Assembly (NCBI RefSeq): GCF_046036945.1
Contig: NZ_JBJQOQ010000001.1
Coordinates: forward strand, 124,001-188,000
Length of the DNA stretch: 64,000 nt
From: Brevibacillus_C sp046036945
GTDB taxonomy: Bacteria; Bacillota; Bacilli; Brevibacillales; Brevibacillaceae
Direction of reading: 5' to 3'
The notes under the pieces: model-generated
What the model saw: the letters and a program-made list of their open reading frames with translations, nothing else
The model's database searches: none
What the model was told of the DNA's origin: nothing
Shown here: in pieces, positions 50,358 to 59,398 of the stretch
Position numbering within the stretch: position 1 is the stretch's first letter
Layout of the letters: each line of letters begins with the position of its first letter
Translations under genes and position numbers: made by a program

Positions 50358-51422
50358 ATGGAGGCAACAGGGAGTCTACAACCCTTGATTTACAGTCTGA
50401 CGATGGACGAATTGAAAGAATGGTTGACCGGGCAAGGGGAAAAGGCGTTTCGGGCCCAGCAAATTTTTGACTGGCTGTACGTCAAGCGAGTCCGTGATTT
50501 TGCGGATATGAGCAATCTGTCAAAACCGCTCCGCGAAAAACTGGCCGAACACTTTCGGATGAACGCGATGACGGAGATTACCCGCCAGGAATCCCAGGAT
50601 GGGACCGTCAAGTTTTTGTTTCAACTGCGGGACGGGCACGCCATCGAAACGGTCATCATGCGGCATAACTACGGAAACAGCATCTGCGTGACCACTCAGG
50701 TTGGCTGCCGGATCGGCTGCACCTTCTGCGCTTCCACGCTGGGCGGGTTGAAGCGCAACCTGGAAGCCGGCGAGATCGTCGCCCAGGTGCTGATGGCACA
50801 GCGCGCGCTTGATGAAGCAGGGGAGAGGGCGAGTCATGTGGTCGTCATGGGGATCGGCGAGCCGTTTGAGAACTTCGATGCGCTGATCCATTTCCTTCGC
50901 ATCATCAACGACAACCACGGGCTGAATATCGGGCAGCGCCACATCACCGTTTCCACCAGCGGCATCGTGCCAAAGATCTACGAGTTTGCAGAGGTAGGCG
51001 GCCAAGTGAATCTGGCGATTTCGCTGCATGCTCCCAATACAGAGCTGCGCTCTAAGCTGATGCCGATCAACCGCGGCTTCCCCTTGGAGAAGCTGCTTGA
51101 GGCTTGCCGTTACTACATCAAGCGGACGGGGCGGCGCATCTCGTTTGAGTACGGACTGTTCGGCGGACAAAACGACCAGCCCGAGCATGCGCAAGAGCTG
51201 GCTGCGCTGATTGGCGACATGCTCTGCCACGTCAACCTGATTCCTGTCAATTACGTTCCCGAGCGGGATTACGTGCGGACGCCGAAAAAGGAAATTTTTG
51301 CCTTTAAACGAATTTTGGAGAGCAAAGGAATCAATGTCACGATCAGGCGTGAACACGGCAGTGATATTGCCGCTGCCTGCGGGCAGCTGAGAGCCCAGCA
51401 CGCCAAAGAAACAGTGGGGTGA
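50358..51422 (+). CDS. rlmN: 23S rRNA/tRNA (adenine-C2) methyltransferase RlmN
   Basis: The 354-residue radical-SAM enzyme methylates A2503 of 23S rRNA and A37 of some tRNAs. The cluster motif is GCRIGCTFCAS (CxxxCxxC), followed by the GGLKRNLEAGEIVAQVL stretch. The C-terminal cysteine in AAACGQLR is the methyl acceptor that resolves the intermediate. ATG 50358 follows AAGGGTGAAG. The neighbouring prpC starts four bases later. Confidence 0.95.
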   Translation: MEATGSLQPLIYSLTMDELKEWLTGQGEKAFRAQQIFDWLYVKRVRDFADMSNLSKPLREKLAEHFRMNAMTEITRQESQDGTVKFLFQLRDGHAIETVIMRHNYGNSICVTTQVGCRIGCTFCASTLGGLKRNLEAGEIVAQVLMAQRALDEAGERASHVVVMGIGEPFENFDALIHFLRIINDNHGLNIGQRHITVSTSGIVPKIYEFAEVGGQVNLAISLHAPNTELRSKLMPINRGFPLEKLLEACRYYIKRTGRRISFEYGLFGGQNDQPEHAQELAALIGDMLCHVNLIPVNYVPERDYVRTPKKEIFAFKRILESKGINVTIRREHGSDIAAACGQLRAQHAKETVG

Positions 51423-51426
51423 GGAT

Positions 51427-52191
51427 ATGGAAATAGCCATGAAGTCACATGTTGGGTGTGTGCGCCAAGTGAATGAAGACTATTTTGCCTGTACGGCCGA
51501 TGAAACAGGGCGGGTACTGGCGATCGTCGCTGATGGCATGGGCGGACACCAGGCAGGCGACGTGGCGAGCCGTATGGCAGTCGAGCGCATTTTGCAGGAA
51601 CTGCGTCTCGTTGACCGGGACCTCACCCCAGTAGACGAGCGGGAAGTACTTATGAATGCCGTCTTGTCCGCCAATGAAGCGGTGTACTCGTATGCCGAGT
51701 CCCATCCCGAATGCAGCGGGATGGGAACCACCGTCGTGGTTGCCCTGATCAACCAGGAAGGCGGGGTGACCGCCCATATCGGGGACAGCCGGCTGTACTT
51801 GTACAGTGAAGGCGGACTGAGGCAGCAAACGGAAGACCATTCACTGGTACAGGAGCTGTTGAAAAGCGGCCAGATCACGGTGCAGGAGGCCTCTTTCCAT
51901 CCCCGGCGCAATGTGCTGATGCGAGCGTTGGGCACGGAAAGAAACGTCCGGATCGACTTGGGCGATTTTTCCTGGTCTGACGGCGATATCGTCCTGCTTT
52001 GCTCAGATGGATTGACCAACAAGGTTCCGCCTGCGGTGATGGAGACCTGGATGGAAAAGCCGATTCCTCTGCAGGAAAAGGTAGACGGGCTCGTCCAGTT
52101 CGCGCTGGATGCAGGCGGAGAAGACAACATTACGTTAATCGCCGTGAGCAATACGGCTTCAGCGGTTGACGCAGGGCAGGAAGAGGGGTGA
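51427..52191 (+). CDS. prpC: PP2C-type serine/threonine phosphatase PrpC
   Basis: The 254-residue PP2C phosphatase shows VRQVNEDYF, VADGMGGHQAGDVAS and GDSRLYLY, then LLCSDGLTN and GEDNITLI: all the metal-binding aspartate motifs. It removes phosphates placed by the adjacent PrkC kinase, for example on cell-wall and translation proteins. ATG 51427 follows GGTGAGG; a later ATG is possible. The stop abuts prkC. Confidence 0.95.
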   Translation: MEIAMKSHVGCVRQVNEDYFACTADETGRVLAIVADGMGGHQAGDVASRMAVERILQELRLVDRDLTPVDEREVLMNAVLSANEAVYSYAESHPECSGMGTTVVVALINQEGGVTAHIGDSRLYLYSEGGLRQQTEDHSLVQELLKSGQITVQEASFHPRRNVLMRALGTERNVRIDLGDFSWSDGDIVLLCSDGLTNKVPPAVMETWMEKPIPLQEKVDGLVQFALDAGGEDNITLIAVSNTASAVDAGQEEG

Positions 52192-52196
52192 AGCAG

Positions 52197-54173
52197 ATGG
52201 AGAATCGTCAGTTGGGAGGACGATACCAGTTGGAGCGCCGGGTCGGCGGCGGAGGCATGGCCGTCGTCTACAAAGCAAGAGATCTCGTGTTGAACAGACC
52301 GGTAGCGGTAAAAGTGCTTCGCCCTCAATTTTCCGTCGACGAAGACTTCGTCCAGCGCTTCCGCAGGGAAGCCCAAGCCGTCGCCAGCCTGTCCCACCCG
52401 AATGTCGTGGGCGTCTATGACGTCGGGCAGGAAGACGACACGCACTACATGGTCATGGAGTATATCGAAGGCTCCACGCTGAAAGAGGTCATCAACGAAC
52501 ACGGTGCCCTGCCGGTCAAAGAGGCGGTCCGCATCGCGATCAAAATCTGTGACGCGCTGGATCACGCTCACCAGAATCATATTATTCATCGTGATATTAA
52601 ACCACACAATATTTTGATAGGCAAAAACGGTCAGGTAAAGGTGACAGATTTCGGGATCGCCCGAGCTGTAACCTCGGCGACGATCACCCATACAGGGGCT
52701 GTGCTTGGCTCCGTTCACTACTTTTCGCCGGAACAGGCCCGCGGCGGCGTCACGGCGGAAAAGTCGGATATCTATTCGCTCGGAATCGTCTTGTATGAAA
52801 TGGTGACGGGTCAGCTTCCGTTTTCTGGAGATTCGCCCATTTCGGTAGCGTTGAAGCATTTGCAGGAACCCCTGCCGGAGCCGCGCGAGATCAACCCTGC
52901 GATTCCGCAGAGTGTGGAAAACGTGATATTGCGCTCGCTGATGAAAGACCCGTTTATGCGGTACGCTTCGGCGAAAGAGATGCTGGACGACCTGGAGACG
53001 TGCCTTTTGCCGGAACGCTTGAACGAACCGAAAGTGGAGGTTCCCAGCGATGAGGATGAGACCCGGGTATTGCCGGCCATCACGCCGGAAATGCTGGAAC
53101 AGGTGAAGCAGGAACGCCACTTCCCCCAGCGGGCGCGGTCGGCTGCCGCTGCCGAGGAAGAGGACGAGGAGGAAGAGACGTCGCAACAAAATCCTGCCAA
53201 CAGAAAGAAGTGGCTGATCCGCTCAGTAGTCTGGTCGGGTGCGGCAGTTTTGTTTGTGGTGTTGGCTCTTTTTGGTTTTAATATTGTCGACGGAATTTTC
53301 GCCGTACCTGAGACTGACGTACCGCGAGTGGAAGGCATGCAAGTAGACAAGGCCCAAGAAGCTCTGAAGGAGAAGAACCTGGTCGCAAATCTGGTGGAGG
53401 AGAACAACGAAGCCGAACAAGGCACCGTCTTCCGCCAGGACCCCTCGCCGCCGATGCGTGTGAAGAAAAACTCAACCGTTACCCTGTTCGTCAGCAAAGG
53501 ACCGGCAGAAGTGCCGATGGATCGCCTGGTCGGGCTGGATCGTTCCCAGGCGGAGAGCCTGCTGAAGCAGAAGGGCTTTAACCTCGACAACGTAGACTTC
53601 ACCGAGCGAGAGGACAGCCAGGCGCCTGTCGGACAGGTCATCGACCAGTCTCCGAGCGAGGGCGTCTCCGTCATTCCGTCCAAAGCGCAGGTAAAAGTAG
53701 TCGTCAGCAGCGGGGTGCCGATGACCAAGATGCCAGGTGTTATCGGCAAGACTGTCGAATTGGCGGAGATCGATCTGCTCAAGGCAAAATTGGCCAAAGC
53801 GGATGAAGTGAAATACCAGCCGTCCTTCGAGCCAAAAGGCAAGGTAATCGGCACGTTCCCTTACAACGCCGGCGACGATGTACCTGAGGGTTCCAAAGTT
53901 ACGCTGATCGTGAGCAACGGCGAGTACCCTGCCGATACCAAGACGGGAGACTACTCGGTCTTAATCGACCTCAATTTCGGCGAAACCGCCGAGATCAAGA
54001 TTGTGGTCAACGACGCCCGCGGCGACAATCAGGTGGCATTGAACGAGACGATTGACGAAAGCACCGGTTTTAACGTTCCCCTGGTGCTGGCGCCGAATAA
54101 AAACGGCAAGATCGTCATCTATAAAAACGGAGAACTATATCAGACCTACAACGTCGACTATCACAATTTCTAG
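52197..54173 (+). CDS. prkC: PASTA-domain serine/threonine protein kinase PrkC
   Basis: The 658-residue Hanks-type kinase senses muropeptides and controls germination and cell-wall functions. The kinase domain shows the glycine loop VGGGGMAVVYKA, VAVKVL lysine, HRDIKPHNIL near residue 133 and DFGIARA. A linker with acidic residues precedes one helix (about residues 338-362), then three PASTA repeats (about 370-575) and a C-terminal domain. ATG 52197 follows GGGGTGAAG; GTG 52188 overlaps prpC and is less well spaced. Confidence 0.95.
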   Translation: MENRQLGGRYQLERRVGGGGMAVVYKARDLVLNRPVAVKVLRPQFSVDEDFVQRFRREAQAVASLSHPNVVGVYDVGQEDDTHYMVMEYIEGSTLKEVINEHGALPVKEAVRIAIKICDALDHAHQNHIIHRDIKPHNILIGKNGQVKVTDFGIARAVTSATITHTGAVLGSVHYFSPEQARGGVTAEKSDIYSLGIVLYEMVTGQLPFSGDSPISVALKHLQEPLPEPREINPAIPQSVENVILRSLMKDPFMRYASAKEMLDDLETCLLPERLNEPKVEVPSDEDETRVLPAITPEMLEQVKQERHFPQRARSAAAAEEEDEEEETSQQNPANRKKWLIRSVVWSGAAVLFVVLALFGFNIVDGIFAVPETDVPRVEGMQVDKAQEALKEKNLVANLVEENNEAEQGTVFRQDPSPPMRVKKNSTVTLFVSKGPAEVPMDRLVGLDRSQAESLLKQKGFNLDNVDFTEREDSQAPVGQVIDQSPSEGVSVIPSKAQVKVVVSSGVPMTKMPGVIGKTVELAEIDLLKAKLAKADEVKYQPSFEPKGKVIGTFPYNAGDDVPEGSKVTLIVSNGEYPADTKTGDYSVLIDLNFGETAEIKIVVNDARGDNQVALNETIDESTGFNVPLVLAPNKNGKIVIYKNGELYQTYNVDYHNF

Positions 54174-54200
54174 GAGATATCATGAAAATGGAGGGAAATA

Positions 54201-55091
54201 ATGCCAGAAGGACGCATCGTGAAAGCGTTGAGTGGTTTTTACTACGTAGATAACGGCGAACAGGTCATCCAGTGCCGGGCAAGAGGGCTGTTCAAGAAAA
54301 AAGATGCCAGAGTCACGCCGCTGGTTGGCGATTGGGTTGTGTACGACACGGTGAGCGAGGCGGAAGGGTATGTGATGGAGGTTGGCGAGCGGACCACCGA
54401 GCTGGTTCGCCCGCCGGTCGCCAACGTCGACGCAGCTGTATTGGTCTTTTCCATGCGGACCCCTTCCTTTTCCTCCGCGCTGCTGGACAAGTTTCTGGTG
54501 CATACCGAGACGGCCGGGATCGAAGCGGTGATCGCTCTGTCCAAGGCCGACTTGGCGGACCAGGCAGAGCTGGATGAGATTTGCCAAAAGTATCGGCAGA
54601 TAGGCTATCGCGTCATTCCCACCTCCACGCAGGACAAGCGGGGGCTGGAAGAGATTCGCCAGGCGCTGGCATCCCATATCGCCGTCTTCGCCGGTCAGTC
54701 CGGTGTAGGAAAATCATCGCTGATCAATGCCCTTTTCCCCCATGCCCGTCTGCAGACGGGACAGGTGAGCCACAAGCTTGGACGGGGACGGCATACGACC
54801 CGCCACGTCGAACTGATCCCCCTCGAAAAGGGGAGTTATGTAGCGGATACTCCTGGATTCAGTTCGCTTGACTTCGTCGATTTGACGGAACTGGACCTGG
54901 CACAGGCGTTCCGCGAATTTAACAGCTATGCGGACGAATGCAAGTTTCGCGGCTGTCTTCACTTGCGCGAGCCGGGCTGCGCCGTCCAGGCCGCCGTTGA
55001 GAACGAATTGATCGACGCGGAGCGGTATGAACACTACAAGCAGTTTGCTGAAGAGCTAAAAGAGTACCAACGGAGGAACAAACCATGGTAA
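54201..55091 (+). CDS. rsgA: Ribosome small subunit-dependent GTPase RsgA
   Basis: The 296-residue circularly permuted GTPase helps mature the 30S subunit. An OB domain precedes the G domain in the order G4 (ALSKADLAD), G1 (GQSGVGKSSLINAL), G3 (DTPGFSS). The C-terminal zinc finger is CKFRGCLHLREPGC. The G-motif order is the family hallmark. It overlaps rpe by seven bases. Confidence 0.96.
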   Translation: MPEGRIVKALSGFYYVDNGEQVIQCRARGLFKKKDARVTPLVGDWVVYDTVSEAEGYVMEVGERTTELVRPPVANVDAAVLVFSMRTPSFSSALLDKFLVHTETAGIEAVIALSKADLADQAELDEICQKYRQIGYRVIPTSTQDKRGLEEIRQALASHIAVFAGQSGVGKSSLINALFPHARLQTGQVSHKLGRGRHTTRHVELIPLEKGSYVADTPGFSSLDFVDLTELDLAQAFREFNSYADECKFRGCLHLREPGCAVQAAVENELIDAERYEHYKQFAEELKEYQRRNKPW

Positions 55092-55732
55092 AAATCGCCC
55101 CATCTATCCTCTCCGCCGATTTCGCCCGTCTGGGAGCCGAGATTCAAGACGTAGAGCGCGGCGGCGCGGACTGGATTCACATCGATGTGATGGACGGCCG
55201 CTTTGTGCCGAATATTACGATCGGGCCGTTGATTGTGGAAGCGGTGCGTCCTGTCACCAAGCTTCCGCTCGACGTTCACCTGATGATCGAAGAGCCGGAT
55301 CGGTACATCTCCGCCTTTGCCAAAAGCGGCGCCGATCTGATCAGCGTGCACCAGGAGGCCTCTCGCCACCTGCACCGCTCGATCTACGCCATCAAAGAAC
55401 AGGGCGTCAAGGCAGGGGTCGTGCTGAACCCGGCTACCCCGCTGGTGACGATCGAATCCGTGCTGGCAGATGTGGACCTGGTTCTGCTGATGACGGTCAA
55501 CCCCGGCTTCGGAGGGCAGAGCTTTATTCACAGCGTCCTGCCCAAGGTGTCGGCGCTGCGGCAGATGCTCGACGAACGGGGACTGTCCCACGTAGAGATC
55601 GAGATTGACGGCGGCGTTAACGCCGAGACAGCCCGCCTTTGTGAATCTGCCGGCGCAACCGTATTGGTTGCCGGATCAGCCGTGTTCAACAAACCGGACC
55701 GCGCACAGGCGATCGCCGCCATCCGCGGCTAA
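55085..55732 (+). CDS. rpe: Ribulose-phosphate 3-epimerase
   Basis: The 215-residue TIM barrel interconverts ribulose-5-phosphate and xylulose-5-phosphate in the pentose phosphate pathway. Metal and catalytic motifs are HIDVMDGRFVPNITIGP, VHLMIEEPD, MTVNPGFGGQSFI and DGGVN. ATG 55085 overlaps rsgA and follows GGAGG. A terminator follows. Confidence 0.96.
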   Translation: MVKIAPSILSADFARLGAEIQDVERGGADWIHIDVMDGRFVPNITIGPLIVEAVRPVTKLPLDVHLMIEEPDRYISAFAKSGADLISVHQEASRHLHRSIYAIKEQGVKAGVVLNPATPLVTIESVLADVDLVLLMTVNPGFGGQSFIHSVLPKVSALRQMLDERGLSHVEIEIDGGVNAETARLCESAGATVLVAGSAVFNKPDRAQAIAAIRG

Positions 55733-55737
55733 AAGAG

Positions 55738-55768
55738 AAGTACAGGTCGATTGGGCCTGTACTTTTTT
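55738..55768 (+). terminator. Terminator after rpe
   Basis: The stem AAGTACAGG/CCTGTACTT is followed by T; it ends the prpC-prkC-rsgA-rpe transcript. Confidence 0.9.
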
Positions 55769-55835
55769 GTTGATCGTCCGCTATTTTCTGGTCCAGTTCG
55801 AAGCGGAAGCGTTTGTCGAATAGCTGAAGGCATGC

Positions 55836-55870
55836 AAAGCACCTTCGGGGGAGTCCCGAGGGTGCTTTTT
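55836..55870. terminator. Terminator facing the Ytr-like operon
   Basis: The arms AAAGCACC...TCGGG and CCCGA.GGTGCTTT form a long stem followed by T on the plus strand. It lies just beyond the end of the minus-strand permease gene and probably acts mainly for readthrough from rpe, possibly in both directions. Confidence 0.75.
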
Positions 55871-55881
55871 GCGATCATAGA

Positions 55882-56478
55882 TCAAAAATCTTTGCGGGAA
55901 AAAATCCGCGCAGCTGCCACGTAAGACAGGAGGAATAAGACAATCGCCGCCAACAGCATGAACAATTTCCCGGTGTATACGGTGAGTTGAAACGAAATAA
56001 CAAGCGTAATCATCAGGAGTATCGTCATGACAATATTTGCAACCTGTTCGCCCTGATTACTGATCCAGTAAAAAATCGGCAGGTATAAGGAAGAGAAAAT
56101 CAATGCCAAACTGAGCAGCATGACTGCTTGCCCGACAGACATCCAGGCGACCTGTGCATCGGGAACCAGTTGATGGAAGATCATACTCGTTACAACCGCG
56201 ATCACCACTCCCGCCAGGCTGTAGAAAAGCGCTCCAAGGTATTTGGCGGCGACGATCTGTGTACGGCGAATCGGCAGGCTGCCCAGTAAAATGTAGTTTT
56301 TATTTTTCAAGTCATTGCTCGTACTGTTCAACAGCATGATGGCAAGCGGAAACAGGCCGACTGTGAGAAAACCCCCGGAAATGTTGACGAACGTAATGGG
56401 GAAAACCGCAATGTAAAAGAAAATCCCAAGAATCGATTTTTTCATCACCAGCAGATCTTTTACGATTAGGTTAAACAC
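55882..56478 (-). CDS. ABC-2 family transporter permease
   Basis: The 198-residue protein has about six membrane helices and an ABC-2 permease layout (ILGIFFYIAVFPITFVNIS, then KNKNYILLGSLPIRR). GTG 56478 is preceded by GGGGG and overlaps the ATPase gene by eight bases. It is the third gene of a GntR-ATPase-permease operon like ytrABC of Bacillus, which is induced by cell-wall antibiotics. The substrate is unknown. Confidence 0.82.
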   Translation of the reverse strand: MFNLIVKDLLVMKKSILGIFFYIAVFPITFVNISGGFLTVGLFPLAIMLLNSTSNDLKNKNYILLGSLPIRRTQIVAAKYLGALFYSLAGVVIAVVTSMIFHQLVPDAQVAWMSVGQAVMLLSLALIFSSLYLPIFYWISNQGEQVANIVMTILLMITLVISFQLTVYTGKLFMLLAAIVLFLLSYVAAARIFSRKDF

Positions 56479-57337
56479 GAGCGTTTCCCCCTTTTACCGT
56501 AAAAAAGATGATATCCTCCAAAGACGGCACCTCCAGCAGTGCATGATCTCCGAACTGCCGGGCCGCCTCTGCCCGGTTATCAGCCAGCCCTTCAAACCCT
56601 ACCCCTGTCTCGCGAATGCCGACAAACAGTTGACGGGTATCCCGGTCAAGCAGTTCCTTGCTGCCCTTGACCAGGACGTAGCGCTCCAATACCCTGTCCT
56701 TCGCTTCGCTGAAGACGATCTGTCCGCGATTGACGAACGTGATGTAATCGGCGATCCGATCGAGGTCGGTCGTAATATGTGTAGAGAACAGGATGGACTT
56801 CTGCTCGTCCAGGATAAGACCGGCGAGGATATCCAAAAGTTCTCTGCGAAAGACCGGGTCAAGGCCGGCGGTAGGTTCATCCATGATCAGCAGGTCGGCC
56901 TCATGTGACAAGGCCAGGGCGAGTGAAAACTTCATTTTCATCCCTTTAGACAAGTCCTTGATTTTTTTGTTTTCCGGGAGTTCGAACTCCTTCAGATATC
57001 CCCTGAATACATCTTCGCTCCAGTTCTTGTAGAATGGGGCGATGACCCGCTTCATCTCGGCGATGGTCAAGTCCTCATAGTAGTAGCTTTCATCCGGTAC
57101 GAAGGCGATGCGCTGCTTGATTTCTTTTTCGCATTCGGGCATTTTTTGGCCGCAGACGGTTATCTCTCCGCTGTCCGGGACGACGATGTTCATGATCATC
57201 TTGATCAACGTGCTTTTTCCCGAACCGTTCGGGCCGATCAGGCCGGTGACAAATCCCTGTTTGACGCCGAACGAGATGTCCTTTAGGGCAAATGATTCGT
57301 ATTGTTTGTTCAAGTTGCGGATGTCAATGATGTTCAT
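56471..57337 (-). CDS. ABC transporter ATP-binding protein (YtrB-like)
   Basis: The 288-residue ATPase has Walker A GPNGSGKSTLIKMIM, signature LSKGMKMKFSLALALSHEAD, Walker B LLIMDEPTAGLDP and LFSTHIT. ATG 57337 follows AAGGAAAACC, and the gene overlaps the GntR gene by 14 bases. The arrangement and the GntR gene next door match the Bacillus YtrB type of exporter. Confidence 0.9.
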   Translation of the reverse strand: MNIIDIRNLNKQYESFALKDISFGVKQGFVTGLIGPNGSGKSTLIKMIMNIVVPDSGEITVCGQKMPECEKEIKQRIAFVPDESYYYEDLTIAEMKRVIAPFYKNWSEDVFRGYLKEFELPENKKIKDLSKGMKMKFSLALALSHEADLLIMDEPTAGLDPVFRRELLDILAGLILDEQKSILFSTHITTDLDRIADYITFVNRGQIVFSEAKDRVLERYVLVKGSKELLDRDTRQLFVGIRETGVGFEGLADNRAEAARQFGDHALLEVPSLEDIIFFTVKGGNARV

Positions 57338-57722
57338 GGTTTTCCTTCTCCTCCTGATAAAGCATGCGCAAGTGGTCGAGCAACTCCGGCATGCTGATTC
57401 CCAGTGCCTTGCTTTCCTGAGCAATTTCGATCAGCTTTTCTTCCCACTGCTTGAGCCGCTGCTCGCGGATAAACGCTTGATTGGCGCCGGAGACGAACGA
57501 GCCTTTGCCAACCACCGAGTCAATCAATCCTTCCTTTTCCAGCTCTTCATAGGCCCGTTTGGTGGTGATGACACTGATTTGCAAATCCTTGGCCAGCTGG
57601 CGGATGGACGGCAGGCTTTCGCCGGGAGACAGTTCACCACTCAGGATGCTCTGCTTGATCTGGTTTTTGATTTGCAGGTAAATCGGGTCTGCAGAGGCAT
57701 TTGATATGAGAATGTTCATCAT
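57324..57722 (-). CDS. GntR family repressor, YtrA subfamily
   Basis: The 132-residue regulator has a winged-helix domain (IYLQIKNQIKQSILSGELSP, then LPSIRQLAKDLQISVITTKR) and only a short C-terminal helix, the mark of the YtrA subfamily, which usually sits in front of an ABC operon it represses. Two adjacent ATG codons (57722, 57719) start it, behind a weak binding site. Its target is likely the palindrome at 57758-57780 overlapping its own promoter. Confidence 0.88.
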   Translation of the reverse strand: MMNILISNASADPIYLQIKNQIKQSILSGELSPGESLPSIRQLAKDLQISVITTKRAYEELEKEGLIDSVVGKGSFVSGANQAFIREQRLKQWEEKLIEIAQESKALGISMPELLDHLRMLYQEEKENHEHH

Positions 57723-57757
57723 CGAATCACCGACCAGTGTGTGTATTTTGTTTATAG

Positions 57758-57797
57758 TGTGTATATATAATATATACACATGAAACAGAGGAGTCAA
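57758..57797 (-). promoter_or_regulatory. Ytr-like operon promoter with a perfect 23-base operator palindrome
   Basis: On the minus strand TTGACT (57797-57792) and TATATT (57774-57769) are spaced by 17 bases. A perfect inverted repeat with arms TGTGTATATAT and ATATATACACA around a central A (57758-57780) covers the -10 and extends beyond the start of transcription. This GTGTA..TACAC form fits operators of YtrA-subfamily GntR repressors, so autorepression is likely. Confidence 0.85.
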
Positions 57798-57832
57798 GAT
57801 AAAGTCAGACACTTTTTTCCGATAAAATAATA

Positions 57833-57861
57833 TTGAATACAAATTCTTTTAGTGGTATATT
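57833..57861 (+). promoter_or_regulatory. Promoter of the amino-acid ABC transporter operon
   Basis: TTGAAT (57833-57838) and TATATT (57856-57861) are separated by 17 bases. It is back to back with the GntR promoter. Confidence 0.7.
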
Positions 57862-57910
57862 AATTCAGTCAGTTTTACTAAACACAAACGACATAAGGGG
57901 TTATCTGAAC

Positions 57911-58717
57911 ATGAATAAACGAAACAGATTTGTTGCACTTGCTATTTCCTCCGTCCTTGCTCTCGGCGTTCTCGCCGGATGCGGCTCAGGCGCCAGTACG
58001 GGAGCAAGCAACGCAGATAACAATCAAGAACATGCCAAGCCTAAGCTGATCATGGGTACGTCGGCGGATTACAAGCCGTTTGAGTACCACGACACCTCAA
58101 GCGGCAAGGATGAAATCGTCGGATTTGACGTCGACATCGCCAAATACATTGCGAACGAAGCAGGATTTGATTTGGAAATCAAGGATATGGACTTCAATGG
58201 CTTGCTGCCGGCTCTGCAGTCAGGACGCGTCGACTTCGTCATGGCCGGGATGACTCCAGACGAAAAGCGCAAGAAAAACGCTGATTTCTCCGATGTCTAT
58301 TTCGAAGCAAAGAATACGATCGTCGCGAAAAAAGGGAGCGGGCTTGCCAAACCTGAAGATTTAGCCGGCAAGAAGATAGGAGTGCAGCTCGGTTCGATTC
58401 AAGAAGAGGCAGCCAACACGATCGCCGAATCGGCCAAGGGGCTGCAGGTCGTGTCGCTCAATAAACTGGGTGAAATCGTGCAGGAATTGAAATCGGGCCG
58501 GATCGACGCCGCGATTATCGAAGACGTGGTAGCCAAGGGCTACATGACGACCAATCCCGATTTGGAAATGAGCCCGCTTCCACAGGACGGTTCAAACGGT
58601 TCGGCTGTCGCTTTTCCAAAGGGCTCCGCAAACGTGGACAAGTTCAACCAGGCGATCAAAAAGCTGCAAGACAGCGGCGAACTGGATAAGCTAATCAAGA
58701 AGTGGTTCGGCGAATAA
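57911..58717 (+). CDS. Polar amino acid ABC transporter substrate-binding lipoprotein
   Basis: The 268-residue protein has a lipoprotein signal with lipobox VLAGC near residue 21 and the family 3 solute-binding fold: GTSADYKPFEY, EIVGFDVDIAKYIA, DFNGLLPALQSGRVDFV and GKKIGVQLGS. The aspartate and arginine ligands of the amino group are likely in these segments. It captures a polar amino acid such as arginine, glutamine or histidine; the exact ligand is not readable. ATG 57911 follows AAGGGG. It forms an operon with the next two genes. Confidence 0.9.
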   Translation: MNKRNRFVALAISSVLALGVLAGCGSGASTGASNADNNQEHAKPKLIMGTSADYKPFEYHDTSSGKDEIVGFDVDIAKYIANEAGFDLEIKDMDFNGLLPALQSGRVDFVMAGMTPDEKRKKNADFSDVYFEAKNTIVAKKGSGLAKPEDLAGKKIGVQLGSIQEEAANTIAESAKGLQVVSLNKLGEIVQELKSGRIDAAIIEDVVAKGYMTTNPDLEMSPLPQDGSNGSAVAFPKGSANVDKFNQAIKKLQDSGELDKLIKKWFGE

Positions 58718-58744
58718 GCAGCCAGATATGGGGTGTAGCAGGGA

Positions 58745-59398
58745 ATGCATCTTGATTTTTCACAGATAGACTTTCGATATATAGCCGAGGGGATGTACAC
58801 GACGCTGGAATTTACCGTCCTGGCCGCGATTTTCGGCTTTGTATGGGGGGCGGTGCTGTCGCTGTTCAAAATCTCCAGCATCGCGCCGCTCAAGTGGTTC
58901 GCCGTCTTCTATACCTCGATTTTCCGCGGGACGCCGCTGATCCTGATGATCGCACTGGTGTACTTCGCCACGCCGCAGTTGACCCAGTACGATATCACGG
59001 CGCTGCAGGCGGGCGTGATCACACTGGGGTTGAACTCGGCAGCGTACATCTCAGAGACGATTCGCGCCGGGATTCTCGCGATCGACAAGGGACAACGGGA
59101 AGCGGCGATCGCCCTTGGCGTTCCGTACCGGCAGATGATGCTCGACATCATCTTTCCGCAGGCGTTGAAAAACATCCTGCCGGCGATGGTGAATGAGAGC
59201 ATCGCGCTGCTGAAGGACTCCGCGCTGGTCTCGACGATCGGCGCGCTGGACATCCTGCGCCGCGCCACTATCGTCGGGGCCAACACGTTCCTGTACTTTG
59301 AACCGCTGATCTTCGCGGCCCTGCTCTACTACGTCATGGTCATGCTGCTGACATTGGCGGCGCGGTCTTTGGAGAGGAGGCTGAGACGAAGTGATTAA
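58745..59398 (+). CDS. Polar amino acid ABC transporter permease
   Basis: The 217-residue HisM/GlnP-type permease has about five helices and the EAA-loop AAIALGVPYRQMMLDIIFPQ. GMYTTLEFTVLAAIFG opens the family's first helix. It forms the membrane channel with the ATPase that overlaps its end by eight bases. ATG 58745 follows GCAGGGA. Confidence 0.93.
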   Translation: MHLDFSQIDFRYIAEGMYTTLEFTVLAAIFGFVWGAVLSLFKISSIAPLKWFAVFYTSIFRGTPLILMIALVYFATPQLTQYDITALQAGVITLGLNSAAYISETIRAGILAIDKGQREAAIALGVPYRQMMLDIIFPQALKNILPAMVNESIALLKDSALVSTIGALDILRRATIVGANTFLYFEPLIFAALLYYVMVMLLTLAARSLERRLRRSD

